Below, in pieces: positions 1 to 5,158 of a stretch of 6,288 nucleotides of DNA (within the stretch, counting starts at the first letter, position 1; each line of letters begins with the position of its first letter). Source of the DNA: Bacillota bacterium (GTDB taxonomy: Bacteria > Bacillota_E > JAJZYS01 > JAILZS01); contig JAKASY010000129.1 in assembly GCA_021817625.1 (NCBI GenBank), positions 1-6,288 on the forward strand. The letters are read 5' to 3'. The translations under genes were made by a program, and so were the position numbers. The notes beneath the pieces are model-generated. The model was not told where the DNA came from, ran no database searches, and was given only the letters and a program-made list of their open reading frames with translations.

Positions 1-141
1 GGGCGGATCGTCGGCCCGGAGGTCGGGCGCGCGATCGTCCGGGCGTTCGTCCAGACTGTGTGGGAGGGCGGGCGCCACGGCCGCCGCCTGGAGAAGGTGG
101 CCGCCATCGAGCGCGGCGAGAGAGCGGGCACGCCGGCATGA
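1..141 (+). CDS. rpiB: Ribose-5-phosphate isomerase B, C-terminal end (partial)
   Basis: The first 46 codons of the window, open from base 1 and ending at TGA 139-141, read as the C-terminal tail of RpiB, the cytosolic enzyme that interconverts ribose 5-phosphate and ribulose 5-phosphate in the pentose phosphate pathway. The visible signature is GRIVGPEVGRAIVRAF followed by EGGRHGRRLEKVAAIE. This matches the family's conserved end, where a Gly-Gly-Arg-His block helps bind substrate phosphate and precedes the last helix. The catalytic N-terminal part lies upstream of the window. About eight residues (RGERAGTPA) follow the usual helix end. The stop codon overlaps the upp ATG by four bases (ATGA), which suggests translational coupling. 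In Bacillota rpiB commonly lies just upstream of glyA/upp, so the context supports the call. No other family fits this tail better. Confidence 0.85.
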   Translation, partial: GRIVGPEVGRAIVRAFVQTVWEGGRHGRRLEKVAAIERGERAGTPA

Positions 142-806
142 GCGCCCGCCTCGTCGAGGTCCGCCACCCGATCGCCGACGACGCGCTGGCGACCCTGCGC
201 GACCGTCGCACGCCCACCGACGCCTTCGCCCGAGCCCTCGACCGCCTGGCGCGCGTCCTCGCCGTGACCGCCCTGAGCGACCTGCCCGCAGAGCCGGACG
301 AGGTCGAGACGCCCGTGGCGCGCGCCGCGGTCAGGCGCCTTCTGCCGGGCGGCGTTGTCCTCGTGCCGATCCTGCGGGCCGGCCTTGGCTTCGTCGACGC
401 ATTTCGGGCGCTCGTTCCGCAGGCGATGGTGGCGATGGTGGGCGTCGTGCGGGACGAGAGCGCCCGCGCCATCCCGTATCTCGAGCGCGTGCCCGCGCTG
501 GGCGCGGGGCAGCGCGTGCTCGTGCTGGACCCGATGCTCGCCACCGGAGGCAGCGCCGCCGTCGCCCTGCGCTGCCTGCGTGACCACGGTGCGCTGGGCG
601 AGGCGGTGACGCTCGTCGTGGCGATCGCCGCGCCGGCGGGCATCGCGGCCGCCGGCGCGGCGCTGCCAGGCGTGCGCGTCGTGGCCGGCGCGGTCGACAG
701 CGGGCTCGACGAGCACAAGTACATCGTGCCGGGACTGGGCGACGCGGGCGACCGACTGTTCGGCGCGGCGGCGCCCAGGCCGCTTCGGGAGGAGGCGCCG
801 CGGTGA
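138..806 (+). CDS. upp: Uracil phosphoribosyltransferase
   Basis: This 222-residue protein makes UMP from uracil and PRPP in pyrimidine salvage, in the cytosol. The family's blocks are visible: VPILRAGLGF at residues 76-85, the PRPP-binding loop LDPMLATGGS at 130-139, and the uracil-binding C-terminal block YIVPGLGDAGDRLFG at about 195-209. Length is slightly above the usual 208-210 because of a short tail after the GDRLFG block. The ATG at 138 is chosen over the in-frame GTG at 60 because the protein then starts where the family starts (VEVRHPIADDAL) and the upstream stretch is the rpiB coding region in another frame. The start sits in an ATGA overlap with rpiB, and the stop overlaps the next gene by four bases. 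Some variable positions differ from the E. coli and B. subtilis enzymes (AAPAGI for AAPEGI, DEHKYIVPG for NExGYIVPG), but the catalytic blocks are intact. Confidence 0.95.
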   Translation: MSARLVEVRHPIADDALATLRDRRTPTDAFARALDRLARVLAVTALSDLPAEPDEVETPVARAAVRRLLPGGVVLVPILRAGLGFVDAFRALVPQAMVAMVGVVRDESARAIPYLERVPALGAGQRVLVLDPMLATGGSAAVALRCLRDHGALGEAVTLVVAIAAPAGIAAAGAALPGVRVVAGAVDSGLDEHKYIVPGLGDAGDRLFGAAAPRPLREEAPR

Positions 807-1141
807 CGGGGGACGAGGGCGCGATGACCCTGAAGACGCTCGCCCTGCCGCGCCTCGACGGGCTCAGCCCGACGCTCGAGTCGACGGCGCTCAAGCTCAT
901 GGAGGAGGCGGGCGAGCTCGGCGCCGCCATCGGCAAGTACCGGGGCCTCTCGGGCGAGCGCGCGATGCCCGGGGACGAGGCGCTGCGGCGCGTCGCGCTT
1001 GAGCTTTTGGATGTTGCGCAGACGGCCATCACGATGATGTTCGTGCTCGAGGAGACATTTGACATCGATGTCGAAGACGCTATGCGCGCGCATCTCGACA
1101 AGCTTCGCGCGCGCGGCTATCTCAATGGTTCGCGCTCATAA
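803..1141 (+). CDS. MazG-like nucleotide pyrophosphohydrolase family protein
   Basis: A 112-residue, all-helical small protein of the MazG-like superfamily. Members hydrolyse nucleoside triphosphates to the monophosphate and pyrophosphate with Mg2+ bound by acidic residues. The hallmark is visible: EEAGE at residues 34-38 (the ExxE half of the metal site) and ELLD at 67-70 (the ExxD half) on a second helix. The stretch before it, LPRLDGLSPTLESTALKLM, resembles single-domain MazG-like proteins found next to upp or atp genes in high-GC Bacillota; this comparison is from memory. The GTG at 803 is preferred because GGGAGGAGG lies at 787-795 and the codon overlaps the upp stop (GTGA). The ATG at 824 is an alternative. 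The substrate cannot be read from sequence. Location in an rpiB-upp operon fits nucleotide-pool clean-up, which is inference. Confidence 0.83.
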   Translation: MTGDEGAMTLKTLALPRLDGLSPTLESTALKLMEEAGELGAAIGKYRGLSGERAMPGDEALRRVALELLDVAQTAITMMFVLEETFDIDVEDAMRAHLDKLRARGYLNGSRS

Positions 1142-1182
1142 GGGTCGACCGGACAAATAGGCGCGCGAGGAACGACATTCCG

Positions 1183-1212
1183 TTGACCGGTGCGCTTCGA
1201 CCGCCCTAAGAT
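1183..1212 (+). promoter_or_regulatory. Putative sigma-A promoter of wecA-wecB
   Basis: TTGACC at 1183-1188 and TAAGAT at 1207-1212 are separated by 18 bases. The first matches the -35 consensus at five of six positions and the second matches the -10 at four of six, including the key first TA and last AT. Transcription would begin near 1219, leaving about 78 bases before the preferred TTG start. It lies in the only clear gap between the nucleotide-metabolism genes and wecA. Three T[C/T]GACCG copies cluster here (1145, 1183, 1197), one forming the -35 itself. Not experimentally supported. Confidence 0.45.
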
Positions 1213-1296
1213 GGATTCGAATGACCCTGCGGGAGGCGGGTGCGTGTCGCGACCGCGCCCCGCGAACGACGACACGGGCGTGAAAGGGTGCAGGCG

Positions 1297-2370
1297 TTGG
1301 ACCTGAGGTACTTGGCCGCCTTTGTCGGCGCGGGTCTCATTGTCCTGGTCCTCACGCCGCTCGTTCGCCGCTTGGCGGTGCGGACCGGTGCGGTGGACGA
1401 GCCCGACGAGCGGCGGGTGAACGTGATCGCGACGCCGCGGCTGGGCGGCGTCGCGATCGTGTGCGCGTTCATCGTCACGCTCTTGTTCGCCGGCCAGGGC
1501 GTGGGCCTCGGCCAGCCGCTCGAGGGCGTCGTGGCCGGAGCGCTGCTCGTGGCCGGCGTGGGCGTGGTCGACGATATCATCGACCTGCCGTGGTACATCA
1601 AGCTCTTCGGCCAGATCGTCGCGGCCGCCGTCGCCGTCTCCTGGGGCGCCCGCATCACCTGGGTAACGGATCCCTTCGGCGGCATGGTCCACCTGGGCTG
1701 GCTGGCGATCCCGCTGACGATGCTCTGGATCGTGGCCGTGACGAACGCGATCAACATTGTCGACGGGCTGGACGGGCTCGCCGCCGGCGTGAGCGCCATC
1801 GTGGCGATGACCGTGCTCGTGGTGGCGGCGGGCCGCGGCGCGACGGGCGTGGCCTTCCTGGCCGCGATCCTGGCCGGCTCGACCCTCGGCTTTCTGCGTT
1901 ACAACTTTCACCCCGCGAGCATCTTCATGGGCGACACCGGCGCCTACTTCCTCGGCTACATGCTGGCCGCCATCTCCGTCGAGGGCACTCTGAAGGCGAC
2001 GACCACGATCGCCCTGATCGTGCCCATCCTCGCGCTCGGGCTGCCGATCTTCGACACCGGCTTCGCGATCCTGAGGCGCACGCTCTCCGGCCGGCGCATG
2101 TCAGAGGCGGACATCGGCCACCTTCACCATCGGCTCTTGGGCCTCGGCCTGAGCCAGCGCCAGGTGGCGCTGACGCTGTACGCGGTGACCATCGCCCTCG
2201 CCGCGTCGGGCGTGGTGATGTCGGTGGTGAGCCTGCGCATCGGCGCCGCCGTCCTGGCCATCGTCACCGGCCTGTTCGCGGGCAGCGCGCAGTCCTTCGA
2301 CCTGTTCCGCATGCGCAGCCGCCCGGCCGCGGCGTCGTCGGACTCGTCCCAGAAGGCGACCGCGCTTTGA
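1297..2370 (+). CDS. wecA: WecA/TagO-type undecaprenyl-phosphate N-acetylglucosaminyl-1-phosphate transferase
   Basis: An integral membrane enzyme of the MraY/WecA family that transfers GlcNAc-1-phosphate from UDP-GlcNAc to undecaprenyl phosphate, the first lipid-linked step for teichoic acid-like or other surface glycans. Numbered from the TTG at 1297 (357 residues), it shows DDIID at 92-96 (Mg2+-binding), NAINIVDGLDGL at 150-161, FMGDTGA at 210-216 and HLHHRL at 275-280. The last motif separates WecA/TagO from MraY. About eleven hydrophobic segments span the protein, the first at about 5-24. The frame stays open upstream to a GTG at 1240 and a GTG at 1288. The TTG is preferred because AAAGGGTG at 1283-1290 is well spaced from it and the protein then begins MDLRYL just before helix 1, without an odd Arg-rich leader. 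wecB follows after 54 bases, giving a coherent two-gene sugar unit. Exact acceptor and sugar are inferred from the family. Confidence 0.9.
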   Translation: MDLRYLAAFVGAGLIVLVLTPLVRRLAVRTGAVDEPDERRVNVIATPRLGGVAIVCAFIVTLLFAGQGVGLGQPLEGVVAGALLVAGVGVVDDIIDLPWYIKLFGQIVAAAVAVSWGARITWVTDPFGGMVHLGWLAIPLTMLWIVAVTNAINIVDGLDGLAAGVSAIVAMTVLVVAAGRGATGVAFLAAILAGSTLGFLRYNFHPASIFMGDTGAYFLGYMLAAISVEGTLKATTTIALIVPILALGLPIFDTGFAILRRTLSGRRMSEADIGHLHHRLLGLGLSQRQVALTLYAVTIALAASGVVMSVVSLRIGAAVLAIVTGLFAGSAQSFDLFRMRSRPAAASSDSSQKATAL

Positions 2371-2391
2371 GCGGCGGGGCGGCAGGCGACA

Positions 2392-2410
2392 CGGCGGCCG
2401 CGGGCCGCCG
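2392..2410 (+). other. Perfect GC hairpin just upstream of the wecB ribosome binding site
   Basis: CGGCGGCC (2392-2399) and GGCCGCCG (2403-2410) are perfectly complementary, giving an 8-bp all-GC stem with a 3-base loop (GCG). The stem ends two bases before the AGGAGGT Shine-Dalgarno sequence of wecB at 2413-2419. No T-run follows directly, so it is unlikely to be an intrinsic terminator. A competing pairing is possible: GCGGCGG at 2371-2377, just after the wecA stop, can pair with CCGCCGC at 2405-2411. The hairpin could affect mRNA stability or ribosome access. Chance is a real alternative in DNA this GC-rich. Confidence 0.45.
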
Positions 2411-2424
2411 CTAGGAGGTAGTCT

Positions 2425-3633
2425 TTGCGCAATCTGATCGCCGTGCGCCGCGGGCGGCGGCGGCCCCGCGTGCTGACCATCTTCGGCTCGCGCCCGGAGG
2501 CGACGAAGATGGCACCCGTCCTCGCGGCCCTCGGCGCCGACCGCGCGCTCGAGAGCCGCGTGTGCGTGACCGCCCAGCACCGCGAGATGCTCGACCAGGT
2601 GCTGGCGTTCTACGGCATCGTGCCCGATCACGACCTGAACCTGATGCGCCCGCGCCAGTCGCTCACCTACCTGACGGCGGCCGCGGTGACGGCCCTTGGG
2701 CCCGTGCTCGAGGCGGAGGAGCCCGACCTCGTGCTCGTCCACGGCGACACGCTCACGACGTTCGTGGGCAGCTACTCGGCCTTCCTGCACCAGGTGCCGG
2801 TCGGCCACGTCGAAGCGGGGCTGCGCTCCCACCGGCTGTACAGCCCGTTTCCCGAGGAGGGCACGCGCCGTCTCACCGACGCGATCGCCGCCCTGCATTT
2901 CGCGCCCACACCCTCGGCGCGCGAGAATCTCCTGCGCGAGGGCCTTGACGCCACGGGCGTGTTCGTCACCGGCAACACCGCGGTCGACGCCTTCCTCGCC
3001 CTGGTGCGCCCGGACCACGCCTTCACCGACCCGGCGGTGGCGCACGCCTTTGCGCAGCGCAGGCCAGTCGTGGCCGTCGAGGTGCACCGACGGGAGAACT
3101 GGGGCGAGCGCATGCGCCAGGTCCTGCGCGGCCTGCGGGACGCCCTCGAGAGCCGGCCGGGGGCGCTCGCGGTGTTCTCCGTGCACCGCAATCCCGTGGT
3201 CGAGGAGGTCGTGGCCGAGGTCCTGGGCGACGCGGCCCAGGTCGTGCGCGTCGGGCCCCAGCCATACGTCGAGTGGGCCAACGTCATGGCTCGCGCGGCG
3301 GTCGTCCTTACCGACTCCGGCGGCATCCAGGAGGAAGCGCCGTCGGCCGGCGTGCGCGTCCTCCTCGCCCGCACCGAAACGGAGCGGCCGGAAGGTGTCG
3401 AGGCGGGCACGGTCGTCGTGGTGGGCGTGGACCGGGAGGCCGTCGCCGAGGGTCTGAGGCGCGAGCTCGACAGCGGCCGCACGGGCGCCCGGGCCCGCCG
3501 CAACCCGTACGGCGACGGCCACGCGGCCGAGCGCATCGCCGCCATCGTACGCTACGCATTCGGCCTCGACGAGGCGCCGCCCGCGCCCTTTTCGCCGGAG
3601 GCGCCGCGCGCCGGCGGCGTGGCACGTGGATAG
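2425..3633 (+). CDS. wecB: UDP-N-acetylglucosamine 2-epimerase (non-hydrolysing)
   Basis: A 402-residue cytosolic enzyme (called mnaA in Bacillus) that interconverts UDP-GlcNAc and UDP-ManNAc, the ManNAc donor for teichoic acid linkage units and other surface polysaccharides. It has the GT-B-like two-domain fold of the family. Visible landmarks are the N-terminal loop FGSRPEATKMAP (20-31), TAQHREMLDQVL (49-60), VHGDTLTT (105-112; D108), HVEAGLRS (128-135; E130), SPFPEEGTRR (140-149; E144), HRREN (221-225; H221), LTDSGGIQEEAPS (295-307) and ERPEGVEAGT (320-329). The acidic residues and H221 correspond to the catalytic set described for E. coli WecB. The TTG start is favoured by AGGAGGT at 2413-2419, five bases upstream, although it adds an Arg-rich lead-in of about 14 residues. 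Variations from B. subtilis MnaA include Glu in place of Thr two residues before HRREN. It probably works on the same precursor pool as the adjacent wecA. Confidence 0.93.
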   Translation: MRNLIAVRRGRRRPRVLTIFGSRPEATKMAPVLAALGADRALESRVCVTAQHREMLDQVLAFYGIVPDHDLNLMRPRQSLTYLTAAAVTALGPVLEAEEPDLVLVHGDTLTTFVGSYSAFLHQVPVGHVEAGLRSHRLYSPFPEEGTRRLTDAIAALHFAPTPSARENLLREGLDATGVFVTGNTAVDAFLALVRPDHAFTDPAVAHAFAQRRPVVAVEVHRRENWGERMRQVLRGLRDALESRPGALAVFSVHRNPVVEEVVAEVLGDAAQVVRVGPQPYVEWANVMARAAVVLTDSGGIQEEAPSAGVRVLLARTETERPEGVEAGTVVVVGVDREAVAEGLRRELDSGRTGARARRNPYGDGHAAERIAAIVRYAFGLDEAPPAPFSPEAPRAGGVARG

Positions 3634-3653
3634 CGTGCCAGGAAGTGGGGCAC
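3621..3653 (+). repeat. Three interleaved complementary arms at the wecB stop (alternative hairpins)
   Basis: GGCACG (3621-3626), CGTGCC (3634-3639) and GGCAC (3649-3653) form two mutually exclusive stems. The first is 6 bp with a 7-base loop that contains the wecB stop codon; the second is 5 bp with a 9-base loop. No U-rich tract follows, so neither is a canonical intrinsic terminator. The arrangement resembles alternative-pairing elements, but the stems are short and could be chance. Confidence 0.3.
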
Positions 3654-3665
3654 ACCGCCCAAGGG

Positions 3666-3683
3666 TCGGAGACTTGCCTCCGA
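3666..3683. promoter_or_regulatory. Inverted repeat overlapping the -35 box of the atp promoter
   Basis: TCGGAG (3666-3671) and CTCCGA (3678-3683) form a perfect 6-bp inverted repeat with a 6-base spacer. The predicted -35 element TTGCCT (3674-3679) lies inside it, in the position of a repressor-type operator. No known regulator is recognised and the repeat is short, so this is a candidate only. Confidence 0.3.
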
Positions 3684-3703
3684 TGGTCGCCGCCCCGTAT
3701 ACT
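3674..3703 (+). promoter_or_regulatory. Putative sigma-A promoter of the ATP synthase operon
   Basis: TTGCCT at 3674-3679 and TATACT at 3698-3703 are separated by 18 bases. The -10 matches consensus at five of six positions and the -35 at four of six, the best promoter pair seen in the window. It lies in the 90-base gap between wecB and atpZ. Transcription would begin near 3709-3711, directly at the GGGAGGG ribosome binding site (3711-3717), so the 5' leader would be only about 13-15 bases. This gives the operon its own start point in addition to possible read-through from wecB. Confidence 0.6.
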
Positions 3704-3723
3704 CTGCGACGGGAGGGCGCACC

Positions 3724-3951
3724 GTGTCGAACCGGGCGCCGGGGACGGGTCTGCAGGGTTTGGCGACGGGTCTCTCGGTGGGACTCGATCTTGCTCTGCC
3801 GATCGTGGCCGGCGGCTTCCTGGGGCGGTACGTCGATGAGCGGTTGCGCTGGCACCCTTGGGGCACCTTCGTGGGGATCGTCGCAGGGATGGCCGTCGGC
3901 GGCTACCTTGCGTACCGGGTGATCCGGCGTGCCCTGGATCGCATCTCGTAG
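3724..3951 (+). CDS. atpZ: AtpZ/AtpI family membrane protein (first gene of ATP synthase operon)
   Basis: A 75-residue protein with two predicted membrane helices (about 15-34 and 46-66) joined by a short polar turn, GRYVDERLRWHPWG. A Gly-rich first helix, a G-x-x-D turn and an aromatic Pro-Trp-Gly entry into helix 2 are typical of the small AtpZ / 'ATPase gene 1' family found at the head of Bacillota and other F-type ATPase operons. In alkaliphilic Bacillus, AtpZ with AtpI has been linked to Mg2+/Ca2+ uptake, and this family is also implicated in ATP synthase assembly; the exact role here is unknown. The GTG start has GGGAGGG at 3711-3717, six bases upstream. The gene's end overlaps the next gene by 23 bases. 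It is not a catalytic subunit. Confidence 0.8.
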   Translation: MSNRAPGTGLQGLATGLSVGLDLALPIVAGGFLGRYVDERLRWHPWGTFVGIVAGMAVGGYLAYRVIRRALDRIS

Positions 3952-4333
3952 GCGGCTCTTCTCTTCTCTCCTGGCGCTTGTGGCCGTGGCGCTCATGGGG
4001 ACCGGAATCGGCATCCTGACCCGGACGGGGCCGGTGGCTGCGGCGTGGATCGGCTTCGGGGCGGGCGGCGTCGCGGGGGGGCTCCTCGCCCATGCCCTGG
4101 CCCGGGTGGCCGAGCGACCGGGGGTCGGCCGTGCGGCTGGCGTGTCGTTCCTGCCCCGGGCCGCGCTCCTCTTGATGGCCTTTCTCTGGGCGCGGTCGCT
4201 GCAGCAGTCGTCCGCAGTGTGGATCGTCCCGGGATATCTTACCGGCGAGGCGGTTTGGGTGGTGCACGCGGTGCGCCACCTGCGACGGGCCGCATCGCCC
4301 GACGCGCGCAAGTCGACGCCGGCAGAGGAGTGA
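3929..4333 (+). CDS. atpI: ATP synthase subunit I (AtpI/UncI-type membrane protein)
   Basis: A 134-residue protein with four predicted membrane helices at about 10-30, 35-58, 71-90 and 96-115, and a basic tail (RHLRRAASPDARKS). Size, topology and position between atpZ and atpB match the UncI/AtpI family, which helps assemble the c-ring and, with AtpZ, has been linked to divalent cation handling in Bacillus. Sequence conservation in this family is weak, so the call rests mainly on topology and location. The GTG at 3929 lies inside atpZ, giving a 23-base overlap, and has no clear Shine-Dalgarno sequence. Translation probably depends on coupling with atpZ. A GTG at 3980 would remove most of helix 1 and is less likely. 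The stop at 4331-4333 leaves four bases before the atpB TTG. Confidence 0.75.
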   Translation: MPWIASRRRLFSSLLALVAVALMGTGIGILTRTGPVAAAWIGFGAGGVAGGLLAHALARVAERPGVGRAAGVSFLPRAALLLMAFLWARSLQQSSAVWIVPGYLTGEAVWVVHAVRHLRRAASPDARKSTPAEE

Positions 4334-4337
4334 CAGG

Positions 4338-5114
4338 TTGGAAGCTGCCATCGCGCCCGCCTCCGGCACGAGCACTGGCTCTGGCGGTCTGGGCAACCCC
4401 CTCCTTCACCCGCACTGGTACTTCCTCGGCATGACCTTCAACTCGGACACGCTGATCACGTTGTGGATCATCATGGCGGTGCTCGTCATCGGCTGCACGA
4501 TCATCGTGCGCACGGCCAAGCGCGATGTGCCGACGCCGCTGCAGAACGCGCTGGAGTATGCCTTCGACTTCATCGGCAGCTTCATCCAGGAGAGCGTGAA
4601 CCCGAAGGCCGGCACGATGCTCTTCGACTATCTTGCCACCACGCTCTTGTTTCTCGTCGTGGCCACCCTGGCGGGCATCATCCCGTTCGTGCACTCGCCG
4701 ATCAGCGATGCCAACGTGCCCATCGGCATGGCGGCCATCGTCTTCTTGATGACGCACTTCTACGGCTTCCGCTATAAGGGCGTGAAGTACCTCGGCCACT
4801 TCGCCCCGGCCGCGCCGGCGATCATCCGCCCGGTGCTGATCCTGATGGCCCTGATCGAGCTCGTCGCCAACCCGGTCACGCTGTCCATGCGAATCTTCGG
4901 CAATATCTTCGCAGGCGAGCTGCTCACCAAGGTGCTCGACCACCTGCTCCCCTTCGGCTTCGCCTACATCATCGGCTTCATACCGCAGGTGGCGTGGCTG
5001 CTCTTCTCCATGTTCGTCGCCGCCATCCAATCCTACGTGTTCATGGCCCTGACCCTGACGTACGTGGGCATGGCGATGGCGGAGGAGGAGCACGAGGAGC
5101 GCCACGCCGCGTAG
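4338..5114 (+). CDS. atpB: F1Fo ATP synthase subunit a
   Basis: Subunit a of the membrane Fo sector, 258 residues, which forms the two half-channels that carry ions to and from the rotating c-ring. The decisive motif is TLSMRIFGNIFAGELL at 181-196. R185 matches the essential stator arginine (E. coli R210) and E194 matches E. coli E219. QSYVFMALTLTYVG at 231-244 gives Q231, equivalent to E. coli Q252. Other family marks are PLQNALEY (67-74), a helix pair around 97-145 and the SDANVPIGMA turn (123-132). The first membrane helix begins near residue 37, after a Gly/Ser-rich N-terminus with LLHPHW. The C-terminus is charged (EEEHEERHAA). The TTG start is supported by GAGGAG at 4325-4330, seven bases upstream, overlapping the end of atpI. 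It works with AtpE and AtpF encoded just downstream. Confidence 0.96.
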   Translation: MEAAIAPASGTSTGSGGLGNPLLHPHWYFLGMTFNSDTLITLWIIMAVLVIGCTIIVRTAKRDVPTPLQNALEYAFDFIGSFIQESVNPKAGTMLFDYLATTLLFLVVATLAGIIPFVHSPISDANVPIGMAAIVFLMTHFYGFRYKGVKYLGHFAPAAPAIIRPVLILMALIELVANPVTLSMRIFGNIFAGELLTKVLDHLLPFGFAYIIGFIPQVAWLLFSMFVAAIQSYVFMALTLTYVGMAMAEEEHEERHAA

Positions 5115-5141
5115 GCGTCCGCGCCGTCCCGACTTCGCTCG

Positions 5142-5152
5142 AAGGGGGGTGA
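5142..5152 (+). promoter_or_regulatory. Extended Shine-Dalgarno sequence of atpE
   Basis: AAGGGGGGTGA at 5142-5152 can pair with the 16S anti-Shine-Dalgarno tail over about eight bases (GGGGGTGA with one G-U wobble), six bases before the GTG start at 5159. A 4-bp hairpin CTTC-GCTC-GAAG (5133-5144) touches its upstream edge. The strong site fits the need for many more c subunits per complex than a, b or delta. That link is inference. Confidence 0.6.
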
Positions 5153-5158
5153 ACCCAA

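Noticed and set aside
60..137. N-terminal extension of upp from the GTG at 60
   Set aside because: This stretch is the rpiB tail in another frame. The extension is Arg/Gly/Pro-rich with no family match, and the ATG at 138 sits in a standard ATGA overlap.
1142..1182. Terminator after the MazG-like gene, including the palindrome GGTCGACC at 1143-1150
   Set aside because: The palindrome cannot form a useful RNA hairpin (no loop) and no T-run follows.
1221..1283. A 20-residue leader-like ORF ending just before the wecA ribosome binding site, with three Thr codons in a row
   Set aside because: There is no Shine-Dalgarno sequence in front of it, no terminator or antiterminator pairing after it, and wecA is not an amino-acid biosynthesis gene. 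Chance is the simpler explanation.
1240..1296. Longer wecA start at GTG 1240
   Set aside because: The 19 extra residues are Arg-rich and untypical of the family, and the ribosome binding site is only three bases away. It is kept as an alternative, not excluded.
1211..1306. A 31-residue ORF beginning inside the predicted wecA -10 box
   Set aside because: The start codon overlaps the promoter element, so it would not be on the predicted transcript, and there is no ribosome binding site.
1117..1911. A 264-codon minus-strand frame over the wecA 5' half
   Set aside because: The translation is charged His/Arg/Asp-rich sequence without domains, and it mirrors the codon pattern of wecA.
2392..2426. 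Intrinsic terminator between wecA and wecB
   Set aside because: The hairpin is strong but is followed by the ribosome binding site rather than a T-run. The short TCTTT comes about 12 bases later.
2101..4311. A 736-codon open frame on the minus strand
   Set aside because: It runs antisense across wecA, wecB, atpZ and atpI, which have clear family motifs. Its translation is low-complexity Arg/Ala/His-rich sequence. Long antisense frames are expected in DNA of this GC content.
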